From positions 1 to 53,482 of the forward strand of contig JAGQTO010000002.1 of the NCBI GenBank assembly GCA_020439025.1: 53,482 nucleotides of DNA, given 5' to 3'. Of the stretch, positions 42,955 through 53,000 are shown piece by piece. The notes beneath the pieces are model-generated. The model did not search any database. It was not told the DNA's origin and saw only the letters and a list, made by a program, of their open reading frames with translations. Made by a program: the position numbers and the translations under genes. Numbering within the stretch: position 1 is the stretch's first letter; each line of letters begins with the position of its first letter. The stretch comes from Mycobacterium sp. Lineage in GTDB: Bacteria > Actinomycetota > Actinomycetes > Mycobacteriales > Mycobacteriaceae.

Positions 42955-43192
42955 GCGACTGGTTTTCCAGTAGCAGTGCGGGTTCCACGCCGAGGCCGCG
43001 AGCCAGGTGCACCAGAACCACCACAGTCGGGCACTTGTGCCCAGCCTCGACGAGGTTGAGGTATGGACGGCTGATCCCCGCGATTTCAGCAAGCCTGGTT
43101 TGGGACAGCCCGGCGGCCGTGCGGTGTTCACGGATAGCCGCACCGAGGGCGGCAACGATCACCGAACCGTCGTCCGTGGACGCAGTTTCCAT
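42938..43192 (-). CDS. XRE-family repressor, candidate master of the CTATAG regulon
   Basis: 84 residues with GGAGG upstream. A compact Cro/C1-type helix-turn-helix spans about residues 12-75: REHRTAAGLSQTRLAEIAGI, then SRPYLNLVEAG as recognition helix, then VLVHLARGLGVEPALLL. Nothing else is attached, so it is a pure DNA-binding repressor, probably a dimer. Its own promoter (minus strand) carries operator B over a TATAGGT -10-like word, implying autoregulation. The same operator precedes two other genes. Confidence 0.85.
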   Translation of the reverse strand: METASTDDGSVIVAALGAAIREHRTAAGLSQTRLAEIAGISRPYLNLVEAGHKCPTVVVLVHLARGLGVEPALLLENQSLTATN

Positions 43193-43213
43193 TCCCGGGC
43201 CTCCGTAATGTGC

Positions 43214-43229
43214 GTTACCTATAGGTTAC
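43214..43229. promoter_or_regulatory. CTATAG-centred operator B
   Basis: GTTACCTATAGGTTAC, 21 bp upstream of the XRE gene start (leftward). The -10-like word TATAGGT on the minus strand lies inside it, so binding would block the promoter. The ~300 bp to its right (43230-43537) holds no supported gene. Confidence 0.7.
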
Positions 43230-43537
43230 ACCTGCTCATCGCGGCTTGAAGCAGCGCAGCACCGCCGGCGGCACAGAATGGAACGCTTCGACGTTGCGCC
43301 ATCTGGCCGAGCCGATCGCCCGGTACGTGCGGTGATGAGGACGCCAGTGCCGGAGGGCTGACGTTCGGGCCGGCGAGGTCGGAGCGTCAGAAGCGGGATC
43401 GCCGCGAGTCGATCCCCGGCAAGCGCCAGCGGCTCGCGATTCACCGCTGAGGGCCGCAATTGGGTTTTACGACTCCCCCAGAGGATCCGGGTTGTTGCGC
43501 GCCATCGGAAATGAACCCTTTCCGATCAGCCACAAGT

Positions 43538-43576
43538 GTTGCCTATAGATTACAGTTGCTGTAAACTATAGTTAAC
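43538..43576. promoter_or_regulatory. CTATAG-centred operators C and D
   Basis: GTTGCCTATAGATTAC (43538-43553) and GTAAACTATAGTTAAC (43561-43576), centres 23 bp apart (about two helical turns), lie 28-67 bp before the ParB-like gene. The spacing would let two dimers bind the same DNA face. Confidence 0.7.
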
Positions 43577-43604
43577 AGGCCGCAAACCCGGGGAAGGAAC
43601 CTCA

Positions 43605-45188
43605 ATGACCAGCACCACTCCTGCTGAACTGCTTCAACTGCATCCCACCGACGTTGAGATCGAAGAAAATGTACGTCTGGACCCGCGGCTGAACCGGGAC
43701 TTCCTCGCTTCTATCGAGGAGCACGGAGTGTTGGTCCCCGTACTGGCCGTGCGGACGGAGGGGCGGGGCAAACCCTTAGTGCGCGAAGGACAGCGACGTA
43801 TCCAAGCGGCACGGCAGGTCGGTCTGTCAGCAGTACCGGTGTATGTGCGCACTGTCGATGTAACCGACACCACCGCAGCACGGGCCCAGCGCGTCATCGA
43901 GCAGATGGTGACCAACGACCACCGCGCTCCGCTGACCGAGGCGGAACGCGCACGGGGGATTAACCAGCTTCTGCTGGAAGGGGTCTCACCGACCAAGGTT
44001 GCCAGAGGGCTCTCCACAAGCAAAGACGCGGTGTCCGCAGCGAAGGTCGCCATCGACTCGGAGAAGGCGATGACCGCGTTGGGCTCCGGCCAACTGAGCT
44101 TGGTGGAGGCCAGCAGGTTCGTCGAATTCGATGGCGACGATGCCGCCCAGAGCGAGTTGATCAAGGTGGCCGGGACCGACCAATTCGACCACCGCGTCGC
44201 TCAACTGCGGTCCGAGCGTGAAGACCAGCGCCGATACGAGCAGACGGCGGCAGCGTTCGCAGCACAGGGCTACGCGGTGCTCGACCGCCGCCCCGCCTGG
44301 TCCGACAAGACCTACATCCCGACCAATTACCTGCGGAACACTGAGGGCAAAACCCTCACCGATGAGGCAATCGCCGCGATGGATCCCCAGCATTGGGCCG
44401 TCGTGCTCGAAAGCGCGGAAGCGTTCGTTGATACCGAAACCGGCGAACCCGTAGATGAGAACGACATCGACTTCGACACCGCCGATGATCCGAGCGCCGA
44501 GCCGGCCGAAGGTCTCCGGCACGTCCGGACCGTCACCGAGACCACAGTGTGGAGCCCTGATTACTACTGCCGCAACCCCCGTGGGGCCGGCGTCGTGATG
44601 CCGGACTGGGCGGCACGCCAGTACGGGTTTGACGCTGACCGCCTCGCCGACGCCAGCGACCCCGATGGCGCTGCCGACCGGGAGCGGGCTCGCTTGGAGG
44701 AGGCCGAACAGGAGCGCGCTGAACGCCGCAAGCTCATCGCTTTGAACAAGCTGGGCGACGCGGCGGCGGTCGTGCGCCGCGAGTGGCTGCGCGACAACTT
44801 GCTTGCCCGCAAGACCACTCCCAAGGGTGCAGGCCTGTACCTCGCTGATGTGATTGTCAACCGGCCTGATCTGTTCAGCGACTACCACGGCCAGAAGCTC
44901 GCGCCGGAACTGCTCGGCCTGGCCGACAGTGAGACCACGCAAATGGCCGTCGCCAAGCTCCTCCCCGCCACCGGCGACGGCCGCGCTCAGGTGATCCTGC
45001 TCGCAATGGTGCTCGCTGCCACCGAAGCCCGGACCGCGAAGGACGCCTGGCGCGGACCCCAGGACATCACCAAAACCTACTTGCGCTTTTTGGAGGCCAA
45101 CGGCTATGCCCTGAGCGACATCGAGCAGGTGATCGTCGGAATGCGCGATGCCGACGCGGTGTACCGCCGAGTATGCAGAGAGGACTAG
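43605..45188 (+). CDS. ParB/KorB-like DNA-binding protein
   Basis: 527 residues. The N-terminal ParB fold includes REGQRR at ~60-65 (the GERR-type box, here EGQRR), followed by a KorB-like helix-turn-helix region LTEAERARGINQLLLEGVSPTKVARGLSTSKDAV (~108-140; given in two helices). The remainder (~200-527) is longer than in usual ParB and includes a helical C-terminal part. There is no ParA next to it; the parA at 11154 has its own partner, so this may be a global plasmid regulator or a second partition-type protein (possibly CTP-dependent, as ParB-N domains are). Two CTATAG operators precede it. Confidence 0.8.
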   Translation: MTSTTPAELLQLHPTDVEIEENVRLDPRLNRDFLASIEEHGVLVPVLAVRTEGRGKPLVREGQRRIQAARQVGLSAVPVYVRTVDVTDTTAARAQRVIEQMVTNDHRAPLTEAERARGINQLLLEGVSPTKVARGLSTSKDAVSAAKVAIDSEKAMTALGSGQLSLVEASRFVEFDGDDAAQSELIKVAGTDQFDHRVAQLRSEREDQRRYEQTAAAFAAQGYAVLDRRPAWSDKTYIPTNYLRNTEGKTLTDEAIAAMDPQHWAVVLESAEAFVDTETGEPVDENDIDFDTADDPSAEPAEGLRHVRTVTETTVWSPDYYCRNPRGAGVVMPDWAARQYGFDADRLADASDPDGAADRERARLEEAEQERAERRKLIALNKLGDAAAVVRREWLRDNLLARKTTPKGAGLYLADVIVNRPDLFSDYHGQKLAPELLGLADSETTQMAVAKLLPATGDGRAQVILLAMVLAATEARTAKDAWRGPQDITKTYLRFLEANGYALSDIEQVIVGMRDADAVYRRVCRED

Positions 45189-45301
45189 CCGCGACCCCCG
45201 CCGCCGCGACACCCCCGCCGCGGGTTCCCTCTCCTCTGGCTTGAGGACTCCCCCGACTGGCACGCACCAACCCCCGCAAGAACCAACCAAAGGAGTACAC
45301 G

Positions 45302-45568
45302 ATGACCGACAGCACCGCTGCTGCCCAGACCGCCCTGGTCGCTCACCTACAGGAGGCGCAAGCCTCAGACATACCGCTGACGCTGATCACCGGAGAGACC
45401 AGCTGGCCCGATGTCGACATCATGGCGATCGAGGAAGGATGGGTCACGATCCGGTACACGGTGTGGAAGGGGAACGCCGGGTCTGCCTCTCAGACCGGAT
45501 ACTCCCAGATTGCCCGCCTGAGAGCGGACGCCATCACCGCGTTCCTCTACCCACTGCCCCAGCGCTGA
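45302..45568 (+). CDS. Small uncharacterised protein after the ParB-like gene
   Basis: 88 residues with AAAGGAG before the start. Alpha/beta with an N-terminal helix (ALVAHLQEAQAS) and strands LTLITGETSW and WVTIRYTVWKG, ending in a Tyr/Pro-rich tail. It lies 113 bp after the ParB-like gene on the same strand and could be cotranscribed. Family not recognised. Confidence 0.6.
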   Translation: MTDSTAAAQTALVAHLQEAQASDIPLTLITGETSWPDVDIMAIEEGWVTIRYTVWKGNAGSASQTGYSQIARLRADAITAFLYPLPQR

Positions 45569-45687
45569 TACAGCCCGCCTCCCAATGATGTGTTCTATCG
45601 GAAACGATCCACACCACCATTGGCTGCGCCGAGGACCCAGCCGCTACAGTCGCGCGCCGATCCTGCCCACCTGCCCGCGCTGATCGC

Positions 45688-46317
45688 TCACCACAAGCGG
45701 TACTGGTCGGGCTGCCCGAGCAAGGCCGCCTGGACTGCATCGTCGTCCCAGCCCTCGCGCACCGCTTCCCGCAGCGCCCGCGAGCGCTCCAGCCGCGCCG
45801 TCAGACCTGCGCCGTGCGTGACGATGGCGCGCCGCCCACCTCCCCGCGCCATGAACGCCATCCGCCGCATGTTCTCGCTCTGCGAGCCCAGGACGATATG
45901 CGCGCCAACACCCGCCTCAACGTCTGCGGCCGTCACGCTGCGCACACACAACGGCAAATCGCACAGGTGCAGCACCAGGTCATCGGACGCCAGCACCCGG
46001 CCCTGCAACGCCACCGCCGCCGCGTAGCGCGACGTCCGCACCACATGCGGGTACGCGCCGCGCCGAATGGCGAACCGCCCATACCCGTCGGAACCGATAG
46101 CACCCACCCACAGATGGCAATCCCCCGGTCGGGGACCGCACACCACCCGTGAGAAGAACCGGTCCCGCTCCGCAGCGTCGGCAATAGGGTCGACCCGCAG
46201 CGCTAGCGGTTGCGAAACCCGCCGCCGCCCAGCCGCCCGAGCCCCTGAGACGCCCGCAGAGGCGGCCGCGGCGCCCCTGCTGCCCGACCGGTTTCCGGGG
46301 CCGTCACACCTCACCAC
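45688..46317 (-). CDS. HNH-like DNA-binding/nuclease protein
   Basis: 209 residues; start (GTG 46317) uncertain. The centre has CHLWVGAIGSDGYGRF, then RYAAAVALQG, then HLCDLPLCVR and GSQSENMRRM. This follows the phage/plasmid HNH pattern (C.LW.GA...GYGR ... LHLCDNP.CV...HL..GT...N), with the His in LHLCD and Asn in SEN. The stretch after LCV is longer than usual (VTAADVEAGVGAHI), so whether catalysis remains is unclear. The C-terminal ~50 residues are Arg-rich. It follows the relaxase accessory gene by 8 bp and so is probably in the mobilisation unit. Confidence 0.65.
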   Translation of the reverse strand: MVRCDGPGNRSGSRGAAAASAGVSGARAAGRRRVSQPLALRVDPIADAAERDRFFSRVVCGPRPGDCHLWVGAIGSDGYGRFAIRRGAYPHVVRTSRYAAAVALQGRVLASDDLVLHLCDLPLCVRSVTAADVEAGVGAHIVLGSQSENMRRMAFMARGGGRRAIVTHGAGLTARLERSRALREAVREGWDDDAVQAALLGQPDQYRLW

Positions 46318-46325
46318 AGGGCCCG

Positions 46326-46835
46326 TTAGAGCCGTGCTTCGGCGGCAGCGTCGGCAGCGTCGATCACACCGGCGATATCCGCGTCGTTCGGTGGCGCATC
46401 CAGGTCGCTCGATAGTGGCGCCGCCGGTCGCGATGCCCCGTTCTGCGTCGCCGGTTGGCTGTCGGCCGCACCGCCGCCGGCCAGGCCCAGGTATGTGCGC
46501 ACCTTGGCCACCGTGATCTCGGCCTGCTCGGCGATCGCCGACAACGTCTCACCGCGATCCAGCATGGCCTTCAACGCCGTCCCCGCGGCGGCGCGGTGCT
46601 GTTGGCGCCGGGTCTTGGCTTCGGTGGTGACCTTGGCGATCTGCTCGCGCAACCACACATCCACATCGTCGTGCAACTCCGATTGGACGAAGAACTCCGT
46701 CAGATCGGTGATGTTGGCCCGCTCGCGGGCCTCGCGCTCAGCGGCCCGCTTGGCCCGCACTTCCATCAACCGCGCCCGCGTCGCGGCTTTTCGGCCCGGC
46801 GTCCGCGGCGTTTTTTGTGCTGCTTGCTCATCCAT
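46326..46835 (-). CDS. Probable relaxase accessory DNA-binding protein
   Basis: 169 residues. A basic N-terminal region (PGRKAATRARLMEVRAKRAA) and a charged helix are followed by a short helix-turn-helix-like block, TLSAIAEQAEITVAKVRTYLG (~97-117), then a Pro/Ala/Asp-rich tail. It is divergent from the relaxase gene across the candidate oriT, the usual place for small proteins that bind the transfer origin. Assignment rests on position and HTH pattern only. Confidence 0.55.
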   Translation of the reverse strand: MDEQAAQKTPRTPGRKAATRARLMEVRAKRAAEREARERANITDLTEFFVQSELHDDVDVWLREQIAKVTTEAKTRRQQHRAAAGTALKAMLDRGETLSAIAEQAEITVAKVRTYLGLAGGGAADSQPATQNGASRPAAPLSSDLDAPPNDADIAGVIDAADAAAEARL

Positions 46836-47092
46836 TCCCCGATGCTAAGACACCCTGCCGACGCCCCCCGTACTCCTTGCCACGTCCCCAGTCACCCCCT
46901 CCATGCACACTTCCGCACCCCCTTTTGGTTCCGACCCGTTCACAGGCCCACTTTCAGACCACCACGAAGCCCACACACCTCTTGCATTTAGGTCACGGTT
47001 GGGTAACTGCTGGTCAGAACGGTGCGGCTTGGAAGCGACGGGGGGCCGTCGCCAACCTGTCTTAGGGTCCGATTCATGAGGTGGATGCGGCG
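46836..47092. other. Candidate origin of transfer between accessory and relaxase genes
   Basis: The divergent gap has little protein-like character and a lower GC content than its flanks. It contains a perfect 7-bp hairpin GCGACGG-GGGG-CCGTCGC (47035-47052) 40 bp before the relaxase start. MOBF relaxases usually nick next to an inverted repeat close to their own gene. I cannot identify the nick site. Confidence 0.45.
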
Positions 47093-50000
47093 ATGATGGG
47101 CATCCACAAACTGACCGCCGGGGACGGATATCTGTATCTGGTGCGGCAGGTGGCGGCCTCGGACGCGACCGCCAAGGGCCGCACCACGCTGAGCGACTAC
47201 TACAGCTCCAAGGGCGAGTCCCCGGGGGTGTGGACCGGCCGGGGCCTGGCCGCTCTGGGTGCCCCCGCGCGGGGATTCCACGACGAGCAGACAGCGGACC
47301 AGCCGCTGCCTGCGAGGACACCGGAACGCCTGTCCAAGCTGCCACGCAGGATCAAAGAGGCGGCGGCGCAGGTTCAATCGCTGTGGGCGGTACCGGAAGG
47401 CTCGGCGGTCACCGAGGATCAGATGCGCAGCCTGTTCGGGCTGGGGTTGCACCCCAACGCGGTGGCACTGACCGACGCTCTGGTGAAGGGAAAGGCCGGT
47501 AAGGCCGGGGCGGCGGCCGCGGTGAAACTGGGCCGGCCCTTCCGGATCAACCCCGGCGAAACCGAATTGAACCGGCGACTCGCGGTGGCCTACCGGGATC
47601 ACAACCTCAGCCTGGGCAAGCCCTGGAACACCGCCATCGACAGCGCGCTGCGGGCGCAGATGAAAACCAGCATCGCCGGGGAACTGTTCGCGCAGCAGTA
47701 TGGGCGGGCGCCCAGTGACGACCGCGAACTGAGCGGTTTCATCGCCCGCGAGTCCCGCGAACTGACGACCTCCACCGCCGGGTACGACTTCACCTTCAGC
47801 CCGGTCAAAAGCGTGTCGACGCTGTGGGCGTTGGCCCCCATCGAGGTGGCCCGCGTCATCGAGGAATGCCACGACCGGGCGGTCAACGACGCCCTGGACT
47901 TTCTCCAGGACGAGGCCTGCTTCACCCGCACCGGCACCGACGGCGTCGCCCAGGTCGACACCGAGGGGTTCATCGCAGCGCGGTTCACCCACCGCGACAG
48001 CCGCGCCGGTGACCCCGACCTGCACACCCATGTCGCGGTCAGCAACAAGGTCCGCGCCCTGACAGGGCAATGGCTGGCGCTGGATGGGCGGCCGCTGTTC
48101 CGGTCTACCGTCGCCGCGTCGGAGGTGTACAACACCCGGTTGGAGGGCTACCTCGGGGCGGCGTTGGCGCTGCGCTTCGCCGACCGCGGTGACGCCGCCG
48201 AAGGCCTGCGGGCGGTCCGCGAGATCGTCGGCATCCCCGCCGCGCTCAACGAGGGGTTCTCCGCGCGGCGCAGCGCAATCACTGCGCGGGTGGCCGAGTT
48301 GTCCAAGGCGTTCCAGGCCGACCACGGGCGTGAACCGAGCACCCCTGAAGCGTTGGCGCTGAGCCAGCAAGCCACCCTGGAAACCCGGCAAGCCAAACAC
48401 GAACCGCGCTCCCTGGCCGAGCAGCGCCAGGCGTGGCGCACCCAGGCCACGGTGATCCTCGGCGACACCCGCACCGTCGGCGACGTGATCTCCGCGGCAC
48501 TGAGCGGACCGCCCACCGTCGCATCGGAGGTCACCGACGCCTGGATCGCCCAGACCGCGGCGGCGATCATCGCGACAGTGTCGACCACCCGATCGACCTG
48601 GCAACGCACCCATGTCTTCGCCGAGGCGCAGCGCGTCGTGAGGGCGGCGGGACTGGGCAGCGACGACGGAATCGCAGGGCAGTTGACCGAGGCTGCGCTG
48701 TGCGAACCGTTCAGCGTCGAACTAGGTCTCGACGCCACCGCAGAGCTGGGCGAACCGCGCCGGCTGCGCCGCCGCGACGGCACCAGCGTCTACCGGGTGC
48801 ACAACACCGCGAGCTACACCAGCGAGGAGATACTGGCCGCCGAGACACGCATCCTGCGGGCCGCAACACTGACCGACGGTCGCACCGCCCGCCCCGAAGA
48901 TGTCGATATGGCGCTGCTGCGCCAAGCCGCCGAAGGCCGCGCACTCAACGACGGCCAGGCCGCGCTGGTGCGGGCGATGGCCTGCTCAGGCAACCGGGTG
49001 GCGCTCGCGTTGGCCCCCGCCGGGGCTGGGAAAACCACCGCGATGGCCGCGTTGGCGCGGGCCTGGGAAGATTCCGGCGGCCACGTCATCGGGCTGTCCC
49101 CCAGCGCCAACGCCGCCCAAATCCTGCGCGCGGAGATCGCCGTCGACGTCGCCGACACCGTCGACAAGTTCAACCACATGGCGGCCGACCCCGACGGCGG
49201 CGGGCACGGCGATCCGGCGCGGGAGTGGTTCGAGGGCATCGACGCCAACACCCTGCTCATCGTGGATGAGGCCGGCAAAGCCGGCACCCTGGCCCTCGAC
49301 AGCGTGATCGCCACGGCGTTGGTCCGCGGGGCCAGTGTGCGGCTGATCGGCGACGACCGGCAGTTGGCGTCGATCTCCGCAGGCGGGGTGTTGCGGGATC
49401 TGGCCGAGACCACCGAACTGACCACACTGTCGCAGATCATGCGGTTCGCCTCGGCCGCCGAAGCCCAGGCCGGGGCCGCACTGCGGGTCGGTGACCCCGC
49501 CGGTCTGGCGTTCTACGCCGACCACGGACGCATCCACGTCGGGGCCACCGACACCGCCGCGGCGATGGCCTTCGCCGGGTGGCGCGCCGACGCCGAAGCC
49601 GGGCTGGACTCGCTGCTGCTGGCCCCGACCAACGACATCGTCAGCGACCTCAACGCCCAGGCGCGGCTGTGGCGGCTGACCCGAGAGGCCGAGTCGGCCA
49701 CCGCCACCGACCCGGGCGCGGTGCTGACCGAAGCCCGGCTGGCCGACGGGTTGTCGGCCTCCGTCGGCGACACCGTGGTCACCAAAACCAACGACCGCAC
49801 ACTGACTCTGGGCCGCACCGACTTCGTCCGCAACGGCTATCGGTGGACGGTTTCAGGGGTCTCAGCCGACGGGTCGATGACCGTCACCCACAACGAATCC
49901 GGCCAGCACCTGCGGCTCCCGGCGGCCTATGTGCGGGCCAGTGTCCGGTTGGGATACGCCGCCACGATCGACTCCGCGCAGGGCGCCACCGCCCGCCACC

Positions 50001-53000
50001 GCTGCCACACCGTCGGCCACGACCGACTCAACCGCCAGCAGGTCTACACCGCGCTGTCGCGCGGCGTTGTCGAAAACCACGTCTATCTGTCCACCGCCGA
50101 AGTCGACCCGCACCGCATCCTCAGCCCCAAGGCCACTCACCCCGACACTGCGATCGACGTGCTCACCGCCGCGTTGGCCCGCGACGGCGCCCAGGTGTCG
50201 GCCACCACGCTGCGCCGGCGTGACACCGATCCCGTCCTCGGGTTGGCCGCCGATGTCGCGCGCTACACCGATGCGGTGGGCAGTGCCGCCGAGGCGCTGC
50301 TCACCCCCGCGCAGAGCGCCAAGCTGGACACCAACGCGGAGTTGATCCATGCCGGCATCACCCGCTGCGAGGCGTGGCCGGTGTTGCGCAAACACCTGGC
50401 GCTCATCGCCGCCAATGGGCGTAACCCGCTGCAATGGCTCAAAGCGGTCGTCGAACGCGGCGGCCTGGACCACGCCGCCGACGCGGCCGCCGTGGTCGAT
50501 TGGCGCCTGGATCCCAGCGGCGCGCACTCCGGTGGCACAGGCCCGTTGCCGTGGCTGCCGGGCCTGCCCGAAGGTGCCCGCGGCACCGCCGACTGGCACG
50601 ACTACCTGGCCGCCCGCCACACCCGCGTCACCGATCAGGTCGACGCGATCCGCGCCGCCGTCGCGACCTGGACCGTCGCGACCGCGCCGCGCTGGGCGCG
50701 GCCCCTGTTGGACACCGACCGGGGACTGCTCGCCGATCTGGCGGTCTTCCGGGCCGCTACCGGCGTGCCCGCCGAGGACACCCGAATCGCCGGCCCGGAG
50801 GTGTTCGCCGACCGCACCCGCGCCGAACAGGCACGCCTGGAAAGCCGTGCCGCGGCGATCATCGGGCGCCCCGAGACCGAGACCGGCCGCTACAACGACC
50901 TCCTCGACAGCCTCAACCCGCACCTGCGTCGCGACCCGTACTGGCCGCACCTGGCCAGCCACCTGGCTTCGGCTGCCCGCACCGGAGTCAACATTCACCG
51001 GCTGGTCACCAGCGCCGCCGAACAAGGTCCGCTGCCCGACGAGCTGCCTGCCGCCGCCCTGTGGTGGCGCATCAGCGGCACCCTGTCCCCCGCCGCCCTG
51101 GACACCGCCACCCCCGGTCTGCGACCGGTGTGGCTGCCGGCGCTGAGCACCGTGTTCGGCACCGCGCTGGCTGAAACCATCGCCGCCGATCCCGCGTTCC
51201 CCGCCCTGGTCAGCGCCGTCGCCGCCGCCGACCCGCAACGCTGGACGCCGCTGGACCTGCTCACCGTCGCCGCCGAACACCTCGCCGACGCCGACCGCCG
51301 CCTGACCCACCCGATCCGCCACGACGAGTACGCGCGGCTGATGACCTACTCCATCGACCTGTTCACCACCGCCGCGCCCTACGAGCGCGACCTCAACGCC
51401 GAACCCGTCGCCGCCGAGCCGCCGATGACCCCCGAGGAGGAAGAAGCCCTTCACCATCTGCACCCCGACCCCGGTGCTACCGCCGGCGACTACCCGCCGG
51501 CCGCCACCCTGATCGACTTCGATCGCGACGACGACGCCCTGCTCGCCGCGCTCGGCGTCGACCTTGACCAGGAACCACCGCAGGACGACGAGGTGCTGCC
51601 CCTGGACTTCGACGCCCTGTATGCGCCGTTCGAGCCGGGCACCGGTTTCGAGGACCAGTACCCCCGCGCGGTGCTGCCCGAGGTCGGGCTGCGCCGCGCA
51701 CTCGACGATGTCCACGGGCTGCGCGACCGCTGCACCGCCCAGGCCGCCGCCGTGGCGGCGTTAGCCGTACAGGTCGAGAGCTTCCACGGGCCCGCCGTCG
51801 AGGCCGCCATGCCCGCCATTCGTGATCTGCGCGACCGCGCCGACGCCGACCGGCCCTACCTGTCCGCGGTGCAGGCAGTGCTAGCTCAGTGGTCCGACGC
51901 CGATGACGCCTACGAAGCGGCGATGACCGCCACCACCCAGGCGCGGGACTACCTCGCGGCGCTCACCGCCGCCCCCGACACCACCCCCGAGGACCTCGCC
52001 GCCGCCCGAGCGCACTACCAGTGGACCCAGACCAAGGTTCCCGACACCGCCCCCGCCACCCAATTCTGGGACGAGCTGACCGCTGCGAAAACCGCCCGCG
52101 AACACGCCGCCGGCGGTGCGGGCAACATCGTCACCCACGCCGACGCCGACGCCGCCCTCGCCGCCGCCAACAACGCCGACCGCCGCCAACTCCAAGAAGC
52201 CCGCAGCGAGCTGCGCCGCCTGCGCCACGACCTCACCCGCGCCGAAAAAATCGCCGCCCGATCCTTCGCCGCCGCCCAACTCACCGACGCCGGTCACATC
52301 GTGGACCAGATGGACGCCATCGGCACCGAACTGCGCGTCCTGACCGCCGCTGGTGACCTCATCACCCAGCCCCGCCTGACTCTGCCCGAGCGGGCCACCG
52401 CATTGGCGCCCATGACCGCCCACGCCCTCGCGCGCCTCGCCAGCACCCCCTTTGCGCTCACCGTCGTGCACGCCTCAGCGCGAGCCCCGTTCCTCAACGC
52501 CATGGCAGTGCTGCACGAGGCCGCCACCGCCCAGAACCGCCCCGTCCTGTGGTGCGACGCCGCCGAGACCGCCACCGACGACACCGCCGGCGCCGCCGAC
52601 CACTGGACCGCCCTGGCTCAAACCCAGCACGACCTACAGGCCGGATGGCGCCCCGCACCCGGCACCCTGCTGGTCGTCGACCACGCCGCCGACGCGCCAC
52701 CCGAGGTGATCGCCGACCTGGCAGAAGCCGCCGCCGCCGCCCAAACCCGCGTCATTCTCATCGACACCGAACCGGGAACACGCTGGCCTCAACCCCCCTC
52801 AGCGCCGCTGCTGCGGCTGCTGCAAGCCGACCTCCCGTGGGCGGTCACACTCACCACAGACCACCGCCCCCTGACGTGGCTGCCCAGCGGCCCCGACCTC
52901 GACCCGGCCCTCGTCCAGGCCGCCGCCCTCGCACCCCACCTGCACACCCCCGACCTCGCCGCCGCCGTCGCCCAGCGCGACGCCCTGCGCACCTCCCTGC

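Noticed and set aside
43226-43459. 77-codon minus-strand frame beside operator B
   Set aside because: Arg/Pro-rich, no ribosome site, and it runs into the operator region.
49862-51715. 617-codon minus-strand frame opposite the relaxase, and a similar one at 46988-48613
   Set aside because: Gly/Arg/Val-rich shadows. The relaxase frame has clear helicase motifs across the same DNA.
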